64,000 nt of DNA. Origin: JAAOZP01 sp964616835 (lineage in GTDB: Archaea; Thermoproteota; EX4484-205; JAAOZP01). The notes below the pieces were generated by a model. It was not told the DNA's origin. It was given only the letters and a program-made list of their open reading frames with translations, and did no database searches. The stretch is taken from assembly GCA_964616835.1 (NCBI GenBank), contig CAZTSG010000002.1, forward strand, positions 1-64,000, given 5' to 3'. Made by a program: the position numbers and the translations under genes. Below, piece after piece: positions 26,380 to 34,437 of this stretch. How positions within the stretch are numbered: the first letter of the stretch is position 1; each line of letters starts with the position of its first letter.

Positions 26380-27702
26380 ATGAGTAGCCCGGGGATAATT
26401 TTCAGGAAGTATAGGCCGGGGGACGAGGAAGATATTGCTTCACTCCTATGTTCTAGTTTCGAATCCTTCCGCGAATACGGTATTAATAAAGAGGTTTGGT
26501 TGAGATATGGCGAGATAGATAGCGGCTTTAAACCTGAAAACGCTATAGTGGCAGAATACGAGGGGAAAATAGTTGGCTATGTTCAGATAATCAATAGAAG
26601 AGTTAAGATTGGAGATAATTGCTACGTGAGCATGGGGGGCATAGCTAATGTTTCGACTATGCCTGAGATGAGGAGAAGAGGAATAGGAACAACACTCTTG
26701 ATGAATGCGATAGAACAGTGTTTAAACGAAGGAATACCTTTGAGCGGTCTTTACACAAGCTACGGGAGCGCTGCTCACAGAATGTATAAGCGAGCAGGCT
26801 ATGAAGACACCTTTCTATGCAAGGCTCTCGTCGGAACCGTTGACGAGATGAAACGTGTCAAAGATAATTGTGGCGAAACGAGGGGCGTGGTAATCAGGCA
26901 TTATGAATATGGGGATGAGGAAAAGATGCTTAAAACCTATTTGGAATGGGGCAGGTCTTACACTGGGCTTGTTGAGAGAAGCATCGAGTATTGGAGGAGA
27001 AAGCTTGTTGAAAGAAGTGCCATTCATACTTTTTTCTACGGAGACTTCGACCTTGAAGAAGTTTTCATCGCAGTTGAAAACGGAGAAGTAACTGGATATG
27101 CTTACACCACGCTCTGTAAGAAGAAAAAAGTCCCCTTCAGACCTCCTGAAGCAGCATTAATAAGGGAACTGGTTTTCAAACCAGGATGTTTAAAGTCCCT
27201 AATAAGCCTAGTGGATGCTGTAATGGATTTCTTCATATCTGAGGATGTTAAGTTGTGTGAAGTAGCTTCTCCGCTTGAAGATATCTATCTTACTGTTTTC
27301 AAGCCGTTTAGGCAAATGCCTCAGGGCATGTTCATGACACACATACCGTTGATCCATAAGCTTTTCGAAGAGCTGAAGAGCGAGTTCGAAAGCAGGCTGA
27401 GCCTCACTCCTCTCCCAGGAGGAAAAATCGTTGTAGAGTTTGAAACACCTTACGGAAGTGTCAGGCTTGGTATTCGTGGAGGAGAAGTGAATATTTCTAT
27501 TGACGAAGAGCCTACTGTAAAAATATTTTTTGATTCAAACTCTTTCACAAGAATGGTCTTCGGGGTAGAGACGATAAACGACCTTGTTGCTGAAAACATG
27601 ATTAGAATACACACTACTCAATACATCGGGAGAGTACTCTCTATGATTCAAGCACTTTTCCCCAGAAGAACATGGTTTATGAGTCCAGTGGACCATTGGT
27701 AA
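26380..27702 (+). CDS. Eis-like N-acetyltransferase (tandem GNAT plus SCP2-like domain)
   Basis: Residues ~5-130 form a GNAT acetyltransferase with the acetyl-CoA loop MRRRGIGTTLL; residues ~160-310 form a second, degenerate GNAT-like domain; the C-terminal ~110 residues resemble the SCP2 sterol-carrier fold. This order is that of Eis-type proteins, which acetylate aminoglycosides or protein lysines in bacteria. The physiological substrate in an archaeon is unknown. The start is ATG 26380 (MSSPGIIFRKYRPGDEED); the frame also has GTG 26356. A complete protein, monocistronic, divergent from an MFS exporter. Confidence 0.8.
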   Translation: MSSPGIIFRKYRPGDEEDIASLLCSSFESFREYGINKEVWLRYGEIDSGFKPENAIVAEYEGKIVGYVQIINRRVKIGDNCYVSMGGIANVSTMPEMRRRGIGTTLLMNAIEQCLNEGIPLSGLYTSYGSAAHRMYKRAGYEDTFLCKALVGTVDEMKRVKDNCGETRGVVIRHYEYGDEEKMLKTYLEWGRSYTGLVERSIEYWRRKLVERSAIHTFFYGDFDLEEVFIAVENGEVTGYAYTTLCKKKKVPFRPPEAALIRELVFKPGCLKSLISLVDAVMDFFISEDVKLCEVASPLEDIYLTVFKPFRQMPQGMFMTHIPLIHKLFEELKSEFESRLSLTPLPGGKIVVEFETPYGSVRLGIRGGEVNISIDEEPTVKIFFDSNSFTRMVFGVETINDLVAENMIRIHTTQYIGRVLSMIQALFPRRTWFMSPVDHW

Positions 27703-27750
27703 GGAAAAACAGAATGTTTTCAATAATAATTGGCAATGTGATGTTCCTGC

Positions 27751-27960
27751 CTATTTGATTTTCAAACCCGGGAAATGGTCTCTTATGAAGCTCTCTATCG
27801 ACCTGTCATATGTTTTCTCAGCCTCTTTAGAGAAGAAGCAAGCCGGAAGCTCGTTGTGTGCCCTATGGTAGCTTATGCACTCGCAACATATTCCCTTTCT
27901 CGGACAATCAGGCCATGTGCACGGACAGTTCTTCAGGTTCCTCTCCTTCTTACACTCCAT
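27751..27960 (-). CDS. Small cysteine-rich protein, DUF6485-like
   Basis: A 69-residue protein with seven cysteines arranged around NCPCTWPDCPRKGICCECI and an ACFF segment, then a TYDRSIESFI tail. This matches the DUF6485 family of small prokaryotic proteins with probable metal binding and unknown function. A start ATG at 27960 begins MECKKERNLKNC, as expected for the family. It lies between two rightward genes and is transcribed leftward. Confidence 0.8.
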   Translation of the reverse strand: MECKKERNLKNCPCTWPDCPRKGICCECISYHRAHNELPACFFSKEAEKTYDRSIESFIRDHFPGLKIK

Positions 27961-28022
27961 GAAGTTTATGCGAAAACCCTAGATATTTTAATTTTTTGCT
28001 TGGACTTGCGGTCTGACATATG

Positions 28023-28032
28023 CTTTAATAAT
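28023..28032 (+). promoter_or_regulatory. TATA box of the GH4 gene
   Basis: CTTTAATAAT is centred about 24 bases upstream of ATG 28052, which suggests a leaderless mRNA. Confidence 0.5.
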
Positions 28033-28051
28033 CCTGTTAAGAAGAGTAGTC

Positions 28052-29416
28052 ATGGTTAAGATAGCTGTAATCGGTGCAGGAAGCCTAGCGTGGTCTGCAA
28101 CGCTTGTCCGAGACCTTTGTTTAACTCCAAGCCTAGGAGGCTCGACAATTACGTTCATGGATATAGATGAAGAAAGATTAAAACTTATTCACGCGTTTGC
28201 AGAAAGATACGCTTCTGAAACAGGCGCCAAACTCGTATTCGAAAAAACTCTAGACAGGAGGGTGGCGATAAGGGATTCAGACGTAGTTATAAACACGGCG
28301 ATGGCTGGGGGACACTCCTATTATGAGAAGATGAGAAGCGTTTCAGAGAAGCATGGTTACTACAGGGGTATAAATAGCGTTGAGTGGAACATGGTTTCCG
28401 ATTATCACACTATATGGGGCTATTACCAGTTTAAGCTGGCTCTAGACGTTGCGAGAGATATTGAGGATTTGAGTCCAAATGCTTGGCTTCTACAACTTGC
28501 GAATCCTGTTTTCGAACTAACCACGTTAATAAGCAGGGAGACGAGGGTGAGAGTAATAGGGCTTTGCCACGGGCACTTGGGGTATATGGAGATAGCGAGT
28601 ATCCTTGGCCTTGATGTTCGAGATATTGATTTCGAAGCAATAGGCTTTAACCATGTCATCTGGTTAACTAGGTTTAAGCACAGGGGTGAGAATGCCTACC
28701 CTCTGATAGATGATTGGATTGAGAATAATGCTGAAGAGTACTGGAGGATTTGGCGCGAGGAGCAGGTTAACCCGTTTAACATACAAATGTCTCCCGCGGC
28801 TGTAGACATGTATAAGGTCTATGGGCTTTTCCCAATCGGTGACACCGTAAGAGGAGGAACATGGAAGTATCATTGGAACCTAGAGACGAAGAGAAAATGG
28901 TATGGCTCACTCGCCGGGCCAGATTCGGAGACAGGTTGGGAAGTCTATTTGAACATGTTAAAGTATAATTTCGACACCATAGCCTCAGCCATAGGGGGTG
29001 AGGCTCCATTAACAACAGTACTTCCTCCACAGTTAAGCTTAGAGTCGGTTGTCCCAATCATAAATTCCCTAGTAAATGATGAAGAAGGTGTTTACCAAGT
29101 TAATGTCCTAAACAACGGAGTGATAGAGGGTTTACCGGATGATGTTGCTGTTGAAATACCCGCGAAGATCGACGGTAAGGGGGTTCACGGGATGCAGGTT
29201 GAAAAACTACCGAAACGCGTGGTAAACTATGTTCTTTGCCCCCGGATGATGAGAATGGAGTGGGCTCTAGAAGCATTCTTAGAAGGCGGTAGAGATACTC
29301 TTTTCGAATGGTTGATAACAGACCCTAGGACAAATTCCACAGAGCAGGTTAACCAAGTCATAGATGATCTTCTTTTAATGCCGGAGAACTTAGAGATGGC
29401 GAAACATTTTAAATAA
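28052..29416 (+). CDS. Glycoside hydrolase family 4, alpha-glucuronidase/alpha-glucosidase type
   Basis: GH4 enzymes use NAD+ and a divalent metal to cleave glycosides by oxidation-elimination. The Rossmann start IAVIGAGSLAW, the NTAMAGGHSYYE loop and the metal-binding Cys-His in GLCHGH are clear. In this family the residue after Cys-His tracks with specificity; C-H-G is the signature I associate with alpha-glucuronidases of Thermotoga (Agu4B), while CHE and CHS mark alpha-glucosidases and alpha-galactosidases. Removal of glucuronic acid from xylan fits the xylose genes at 40-47 kb. The full-length protein (454 residues) ends in a tail STEQVNQVIDDLL whose relic copy lies at 30780-30890. Confidence 0.88.
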   Translation: MVKIAVIGAGSLAWSATLVRDLCLTPSLGGSTITFMDIDEERLKLIHAFAERYASETGAKLVFEKTLDRRVAIRDSDVVINTAMAGGHSYYEKMRSVSEKHGYYRGINSVEWNMVSDYHTIWGYYQFKLALDVARDIEDLSPNAWLLQLANPVFELTTLISRETRVRVIGLCHGHLGYMEIASILGLDVRDIDFEAIGFNHVIWLTRFKHRGENAYPLIDDWIENNAEEYWRIWREEQVNPFNIQMSPAAVDMYKVYGLFPIGDTVRGGTWKYHWNLETKRKWYGSLAGPDSETGWEVYLNMLKYNFDTIASAIGGEAPLTTVLPPQLSLESVVPIINSLVNDEEGVYQVNVLNNGVIEGLPDDVAVEIPAKIDGKGVHGMQVEKLPKRVVNYVLCPRMMRMEWALEAFLEGGRDTLFEWLITDPRTNSTEQVNQVIDDLLLMPENLEMAKHFK

Positions 29417-29419
29417 GTC

Positions 29420-30316
29420 TTATGCTAGAGCAAGCCCTTCCTTCTTAGCCTTCTTCTCAAGATAGAGTGTTGATGCTCTAGCCAGTAGGCCAATGCCGAT
29501 TATGAAGACAAATAGCATTCCTAGCTCCACCTCCACCGGCCAAACAGTACTGGTTCCAAGTATGAAATGGCGTGAAAGATCTATTCCATGGGTTACGGGG
29601 ATGAGAAACGCAAGTATCCTTATGGGGTCCGGCATAAACTGGAGAGGAACAAACATTCCTGTGGCTATTTGAAAGAGAAAGTTTAGGATGGACATTACCG
29701 CCGAGATGTCTTTAAAAATCAGTATTGCACTAGACATTATCACTCCAATCTGGCATAGGGCAAGGAAGGTTAGAGACAGTGTAGTGCAAGTCATTAAAAG
29801 TGCTAATGGAGACGGCAGGTCGCCAAGGAGAATAAACGCTGTCGCAAACATGGGAATTATGCCGAAAAGTGTTCCAACAACCGCTTGAGAAAAAGATGAG
29901 GAAAGCATGTAGAGATATCTTGAGACTGGCGACGCAAAGGTTAGAAGAGAAGGTTCTCCCTTGCAGTCAACCTGAAGAATACGGATCTCTCACTATCCTG
30001 ACCAGCGTAACCAACTATTCTTCTAACCTTATCAGTCTGAGAAACTACATCGTAACCCATAACTCTTGCCTGACCATCATCAGGAAACAGAAGAGTGCTT
30101 AATATCTTGACTAGCGTAGTCTTACCTGCTCCATTCGACCCAAGAAGACAGACTATTTCGCCCTCTCCAACGTTAAAGCTAACACTTTGAAGCGCAACGG
30201 TTTGTTTACCTCCAGACTTGTAGGTCTTCCTGAGACCAACTGCCTTAACTAAAGTTTTTTTCGAACATATGTTCTAGAGCACCTATTTCTGTCACAGCCT
30301 CAACTCTAGTTTTCAT
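29420..30316 (-). pseudogene. ABC-2 transporter relic: ATPase N-terminus fused to permease C-terminus by deletion
   Basis: Read leftward from ATG 30316, the sequence encodes an ABC ATPase start (AVGLRKTYKSGGKQ) after a one-base surplus in a run of seven A near 30260. Walker A GSNGAGKTT and the SVFFRLTARENLLF segment typical of daunorubicin-type ATPases follow. The frame stops near 29955, while the adjoining frame continues as GEPSLLTFASPVSRYLY and a clean 162-residue permease C-terminus (29420-29908, DrrB/ABC-2 type). The signature and Walker B of the ATPase and the first half of the permease are missing. A large internal deletion thus joined two neighbouring genes. An intact homologous system lies at 33478-35450. 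Confidence 0.75.
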
Positions 30317-30337
30317 GCTTTCATCACCACATTGAAG

Positions 30338-30350
30338 AACATATTTAAAA
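30338..30350 (-). promoter_or_regulatory. TATA box of the relic ABC operon
   Basis: TTTTTAAATATG (minus strand) is centred about 29 bases from ATG 30316, as for a leaderless transcript, so the promoter may still be active although the genes are broken. Confidence 0.45.
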
Positions 30351-30389
30351 ACAGTTTGCGAATCGTGATTTAAAAAAGCAAACTGTTTT
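30348..30389. promoter_or_regulatory. 12-bp perfect inverted repeat (candidate operator)
   Basis: AAAACAGTTTGC (30348-30359) and GCAAACTGTTTT (30378-30389) are perfect inverted copies separated by 18 bases. The left arm touches the TATA box of the relic ABC operon. Placement over a promoter is typical of a dimeric repressor site; the regulator is not identified. Confidence 0.5.
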
Positions 30390-30412
30390 GTCTTGTCTCA
30401 AGAGGTCTCTCT

Positions 30413-30422
30413 AGCGCGCGCT
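30413..30422. repeat. GC palindrome AGCGCGCGCT, copy 1
   Basis: A perfect 10-base palindrome stands out in A/T-rich sequence between two relics. The identical palindrome occurs at 60441-60450, again within a relic zone. Function unknown. Confidence 0.3.
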
Positions 30423-30529
30423 TTTAAGGATTATGCTACTTTTTAATCAATTTTTTAGCCATCTCTAAGCGCTCTTAATCCTTTACATGATGACCGTCTG
30501 TTATTCAAGTGAATTTTCCAATATTTTCA

Positions 30530-30650
30530 ACTAGCTCTCTTCTTAGCGGTTTCTATGATTACATTCTCGTAACCGGTTAATTCCTCGTCTACAGTGTATT
30601 CTTATGGCACAACACCGACGACTTCTCTAACCTCATTGGTCTGCTTCACT
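30530..30650 (-). pseudogene. Second ABC ATPase relic
   Basis: Translated leftward this reads KQTNEVREVVGVVP, a TAA stop, then EYTVDEELTGYENVII followed by ETAKKRA. It matches an internal stretch of the intact ATPase at 34434-35450 (KQANEVRKLIGVVPQEYTAD... and ETARKRA). The stop replaces a Gln codon (CAA to TAA), and about a dozen residues are missing before the last block. It is a decayed fragment with no start, Walker motifs or end. Confidence 0.7.
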
Positions 30651-30779
30651 ACATTTATCCTAAGACGGATTCTGTACCCTCTGCTGATTCTAAACATTTT
30701 TCAATACGTTTATCTTGAAGCCAGACATGTGTTTCTTGATTACGATATTTTTTCCTTTGCAAACAGAAATGCAATTGTG

Positions 30780-30890
30780 TTCAACAAGAAATCAACAGAA
30801 CAAGCAAACCAAGCCATAGATGCTCTTCTATCCATGCTGGAGAAATTGGAAACGAAGAAACATTTCAGATATTTCAAACAAACATTTTAA
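30780..30890 (+). pseudogene. Relic of a GH4 glycosidase C-terminus
   Basis: The reading frame ending at 30890 carries STEQANQAIDALLSM followed by LEKLE and KHF. This parallels the last ~27 residues of the intact GH4 enzyme (STEQVNQVIDDLLLM, MPENLE, KHF). Upstream sequence in this frame is unrelated and overlaps the opposite-strand ATPase relic. Hence only the extreme tail of a duplicated or former GH4 gene remains, in the same orientation as the intact gene 1.4 kb to the left. Confidence 0.65.
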
Positions 30891-30959
30891 GTTTCTGATG
30901 ATTTACCAAAGCCTTCATTTGTCTCTTGTCTTAGCAACAAGACATGCAGTTATGAAAGT

Positions 30960-31611
30960 CTAGTTTCTCATACACACTCGCTTTTTACGTATTGCGAGAA
31001 AAAGCTGACTTATAAGACCTATTAAGAGAATAGGCAAGACAAAGAAGTGTAATACTATTCCTAAGAATATCGGTATGCTCAACACCCAGTAAAATAGAAA
31101 GGAATTGGAGCCAATTATTAACCTTATCATTAAAAAAACGATAATTGAGAATATTATGCTTAGAAACTGGGCCTTAGCGTTAAACCAAGAATCCTTATCG
31201 TCTAAAACAGCGCATTCTGGCTGTATTCTTTTCAACACTGGGATCCTACTTTTAAAAGGAGGCATGGAAAGCACGTACACGAGAAGCGGAGCTAAGGCGA
31301 TGCCGAAGAACAGCCCAGTAATTAATCGAGCATCATTTGTACTGCTCCAAAACCCAAATGCCTGCCCAATCAAGTCAACCCAAAGGGGCAAGGTAAGAAT
31401 TAACGATATGAAAAGGAGGGCCCCTTGCATTCTTCCTGCTTAAAAAAGGTAGTAAAGCATAGCCCAAGATAAGCCCCAAGTAGGCTCCAGTACATCTCGC
31501 GCAAACCGGCAAGTAGTGGCCTCCGACCCATAATGTCCTGTCAGGCTGCTGGTGGCAGACAAGGCTTCCAATAAAGTTAAAAAGCCAGATTACCTCCTCA
31601 CATATCGACAT
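30960..31611 (-). pseudogene. DUF2085 membrane protein gene split by a frameshift
   Basis: ATG 31611 opens MSICEEVIWLFNFIG, then the DUF2085 signature LVCHQQPDRT and LPVCARCTGAYLG. The frame is lost near 31430: it runs on as non-family sequence to 31375, while a +1 frame continues with the expected second half (LPLWVDLIGQAF, STNDARLITGL, then three membrane helices) to 30960. Loss of one A in AAGAATG would restore a single ~210-residue protein. Either a real pseudogene or a base error. The ATG at 31430 in the second frame makes re-initiation conceivable. The role of DUF2085 proteins is unknown. Confidence 0.75.
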
Positions 31612-31651
31612 CTGTATAAAATTATGATAAAAAAGACTTTTAAAATTGTTT

Positions 31652-31876
31652 CTAAGCAGGTGGTGGGGGAGTGGGTGGCTTTTCTTTCCGCACAACCAAG
31701 TAGATTATTAGTCCGATGATTCCTGCAATGAGTACAACAATGAGCCACATAACTCCGTTCATGCCCCGTGATTCAGCATCCCTATAGACCCAAATGCAAA
31801 GCAGTATTGCGATAACCCAATATATTATTGGGATTAGGCAGAATAAACCTACTAAGCCGCCAAGGATCCATTCTTC
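31652..31876 (-). CDS. Small two-helix membrane protein, no canonical start found
   Basis: An uninterrupted 75-codon frame encodes a hydrophobic helix (LGGLVGLFCLIPIIYW), the short loop VYRDAESRGMNG, a second helix (WLIVVLIAGIIGLIIYLVV), then RKEKPPTPPPP and a stop. This resembles a family of small archaeal membrane proteins with the YRDAESRG loop. The frame has no ATG, GTG or TTG before Met at 31762, which would keep only helix 2. An upstream frameshift or decay of the start is likely, as in the neighbouring relics. Confidence 0.5.
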   Translation of the reverse strand, partial: EEWILGGLVGLFCLIPIIYWVIAILLCIWVYRDAESRGMNGVMWLIVVLIAGIIGLIIYLVVRKEKPPTPPPPA

Positions 31877-31990
31877 TTAAGCCAAGTACGTAGGAATTAT
31901 TTTTACTTCGCTTTTAGGAATATGATCAGACTTAAAGTTTTCTCCTTAACTAATTGTGTTTATTCCATTCTTTAAAATTCTAACAACTCT

Positions 31991-33373
31991 CTATGCTTCT
32001 TCTATTAGAGCCAGTTCCCTATCTTTCTTAACAACCGTGAACACAGCCCATAAAATCATCGGCAAAGATAGTATTCCCGTGTATTTTGTAAGCCTTTCTA
32101 TATTCACTGATTGTGACACTATTCTAAAACTGTAGGTTAACAGGTCTCCTTCAACAATCGAATAGCGCTGTCCGTAGAGCACGATGTTTACTGCTCTCGT
32201 CGTCAAGCCGCCTTCACCGTACGTTAAGAAGCCGTCTTCATCATAGCTGCCTCTGAAACCATATATTGTAGTTGTCACGCTAACGTAGTCGACGGTCGAC
32301 CCTATTCTTATTTTCACCGGAAGCTTAGAGCTCCAGTTTTCTAGAAATATTTCTCTGTTAGAGTTATTCGTGTCGTAAAGCAATTTGGCTGCGTTCAACC
32401 TGTTCAGTAATATTCTTGTAGTATCGAGAGAAATAAGGGAAATTTGAGTTTCCAAATCAGGCAGTTGGAAACCAGCGTAACCCATATAGGAAATCCCTCC
32501 GCAATCGTATTGGATAATCGTCGACTTAATGCCTTTGTAGGAAAGCGATTCTAGCAGAGCATAAGTAACACCGCCCGCTAGTGAAGCAAAGAGAATGGTC
32601 AAAACTATTTTAGAGAAAAAACCTAGACCCATAGTCTTTAAATGCGCAGGTGTTAAATAGGGAAGGATGTTGAAAAGCCTTAGAATCCTGAACTGAATAA
32701 CCCTCTCCCTATCAACCACTATGGGGAGAAACGCGATTCCAGCTACAAACCCTCCTGCGTGAGCAAACACCGCAGTGCTTCCTGCAGCCCTAGTGAAGCC
32801 GTAAAACACTTGAGTCGCAAACCAGAATATAAGATAGTAAGAAGCTTTTACTCGAAAGAATATGGGGAATGGAAAGCCGAATCCAGCTAAGAGATACGTG
32901 CCAGGGTAAAGTATTAGGTATGCTCCTAAAACTCCGCTAATAGCCCCGGAAGCCCCTATTGCAGGAATCACATATGCTGAAGGCCCCCCTATGAAGCTAA
33001 ATGCCGTATGGAATAACGATGCCACGATGCCTGAAGCAAAGTATAGTATTAGAAACCTCGATTTGCCCAAAACGCTTTCAACAGCCCTGCCGAAAAGATA
33101 TAGGAAGTACATGTTGAAGAATATGTGGAACAGGTCCGCGTGTAGAAACATTGATGTGAATATCCTGTACCATTGCGAAGGATTTTCAATCAGCGAAGGA
33201 ACAAAACCACCTAAGCTCACCCAATAGTCGCCGATCTCGGTAAAAAGATTCTCATAAGAGGTGACAACATATGCTAAGACATTAACAATTATTATAACTA
33301 ACGTAACTACAGGCTTCTTCAAAAGGCTTGGCCCACCTACAGGAATACCCAAGCTCCTCAACTCATTAACCAA
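31991..33373 (-). CDS. Rhomboid-family intramembrane serine protease with long C-terminal extension
   Basis: Cleaves transmembrane segments of other proteins within the membrane. The six-helix core carries FLHADLFHIFFNMYFLY, the nucleophile Ser142 in IGASGAISG and catalytic His205 in FAHAGG. After the core comes a further helix (~250-272), an extracellular region of ~145 residues with beta character and no recognised domain, and a final helix near residue 435. The start is TTG 33373, preceded by GGAAGG; no ATG precedes the first helix. The extension is unusual and might bind substrates. Monocistronic. Confidence 0.87.
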   Translation of the reverse strand: MVNELRSLGIPVGGPSLLKKPVVTLVIIIVNVLAYVVTSYENLFTEIGDYWVSLGGFVPSLIENPSQWYRIFTSMFLHADLFHIFFNMYFLYLFGRAVESVLGKSRFLILYFASGIVASLFHTAFSFIGGPSAYVIPAIGASGAISGVLGAYLILYPGTYLLAGFGFPFPIFFRVKASYYLIFWFATQVFYGFTRAAGSTAVFAHAGGFVAGIAFLPIVVDRERVIQFRILRLFNILPYLTPAHLKTMGLGFFSKIVLTILFASLAGGVTYALLESLSYKGIKSTIIQYDCGGISYMGYAGFQLPDLETQISLISLDTTRILLNRLNAAKLLYDTNNSNREIFLENWSSKLPVKIRIGSTVDYVSVTTTIYGFRGSYDEDGFLTYGEGGLTTRAVNIVLYGQRYSIVEGDLLTYSFRIVSQSVNIERLTKYTGILSLPMILWAVFTVVKKDRELALIEEA

Positions 33374-33477
33374 GTTTTCTTACCTTCCACCATATTCCAA
33401 TGGGGAGTTATATGCTTTCCCCTTTCTACCCATTTTCATAAAAAGCCTGATTCTGATTAAGAGAAACTGCTGTAAAA

Positions 33478-34437
33478 TTATCTCGCTAAGTATCTCCATG
33501 AAAGTATGATACCTATGGAGGAAAACGCTGTTGCAAAGCCGCCTAGATACAGGAAGTCTGCCACAAGCCGTGAAACATCTAGAGACAGAATTGTCAACTG
33601 TCTTAAAGCATCTGTTAAATAACTTAACGGATTTACGTAGGCAACTGACTGCAACCAGTCGGGCATTAGGGAAATGGGGAAGAAAGTATTGCTTGCAAAC
33701 ATTAGCGGCATAGTGATTAAGCTTATAATCTGCATAGGTCTCTCAAGCCTAGTTGCCCTCAATGAGAATGCAATAAATATTGATGAAAGGCCAACGCTGA
33801 GCAAGAATATTGCAGTATACATTCCGAGCATGTTGATTATGCTGAAGGTTGGGCTCAATTTCAGCCCGAAAAAAATCGCTAGGAGCAGGATTATTGTTGC
33901 TTGAAGCATTGCTCTTAAAGCAGCGTTAAGAACCTTTGAAAAAATTATTGCTCCACGCGGAACTGGAGTGCTCAAGACCTTGTCTAAGAAGCCTAAGCGC
34001 CTATCCCATACTATAGACATTCCGCTGAACATTGTAGTGGTCATTACGATCATAGATATCATTCCAATAGACATGTAGCTAAAATAGTCTGAGACGCCGA
34101 AAATGTTTTTCATAACGTTTTCTCCAATACTGGAGAACATTTGTTGAAGAGACTGGGAAAGCCATGCTCCACTAATGTAAATGTATCCACTAACCTTGGG
34201 TGTCACATAGTCTCCGGATATCGGAATCCTATCCGGAATCGGTATGTTCCCTAGGTTTCCAGGCGAGAACATTGCTCCCAAGTTCATGGATTTCCCTAAA
34301 AGCCCCATCCAGATCAATGGTTGAATTACGAACATTAAGAGCATCACCGGATCGTTCAGCCATTTCTTAAGCTCTCTAACCGTCAGAGCCCATAGACCAC
34401 GTGAAATACTTGGATGGTAATCGTTAGGACTACTCAT
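33478..34437 (-). CDS. ABC-2 type transporter permease (DrrB-like)
   Basis: Membrane partner of the ATPase encoded just upstream. About six hydrophobic helices, an extracellular loop after helix 1 (~50-110) and the ABC-2 core with SMIVMTTTMFSGMSIVWDRRLGFLDKVLS and PRGAIIFSKVLNAA are evident. The start overlaps the ATPase stop by 4 bases (ATGA type), giving translational coupling. It is the third gene of the padR operon. Export of toxic hydrophobic compounds is the common role of such PadR-controlled systems. Confidence 0.9.
   Translation of the reverse strand: MSSPNDYHPSISRGLWALTVRELKKWLNDPVMLLMFVIQPLIWMGLLGKSMNLGAMFSPGNLGNIPIPDRIPISGDYVTPKVSGYIYISGAWLSQSLQQMFSSIGENVMKNIFGVSDYFSYMSIGMISMIVMTTTMFSGMSIVWDRRLGFLDKVLSTPVPRGAIIFSKVLNAALRAMLQATIILLLAIFFGLKLSPTFSIINMLGMYTAIFLLSVGLSSIFIAFSLRATRLERPMQIISLITMPLMFASNTFFPISLMPDWLQSVAYVNPLSYLTDALRQLTILSLDVSRLVADFLYLGGFATAFSSIGIILSWRYLAR

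Noticed and set aside
30594..30780. N-terminal part of the plus-strand frame ending at 30890
   Set aside because: It lies opposite the ABC ATPase relic and reads as non-protein; only the last ~35 codons match GH4.
29420..32000. Insertion sequence as cause of the relic zone
   Set aside because: No transposase frame, terminal inverted repeats or target duplications were seen. The 12-bp inverted repeat spans only 42 bases and sits on a promoter.
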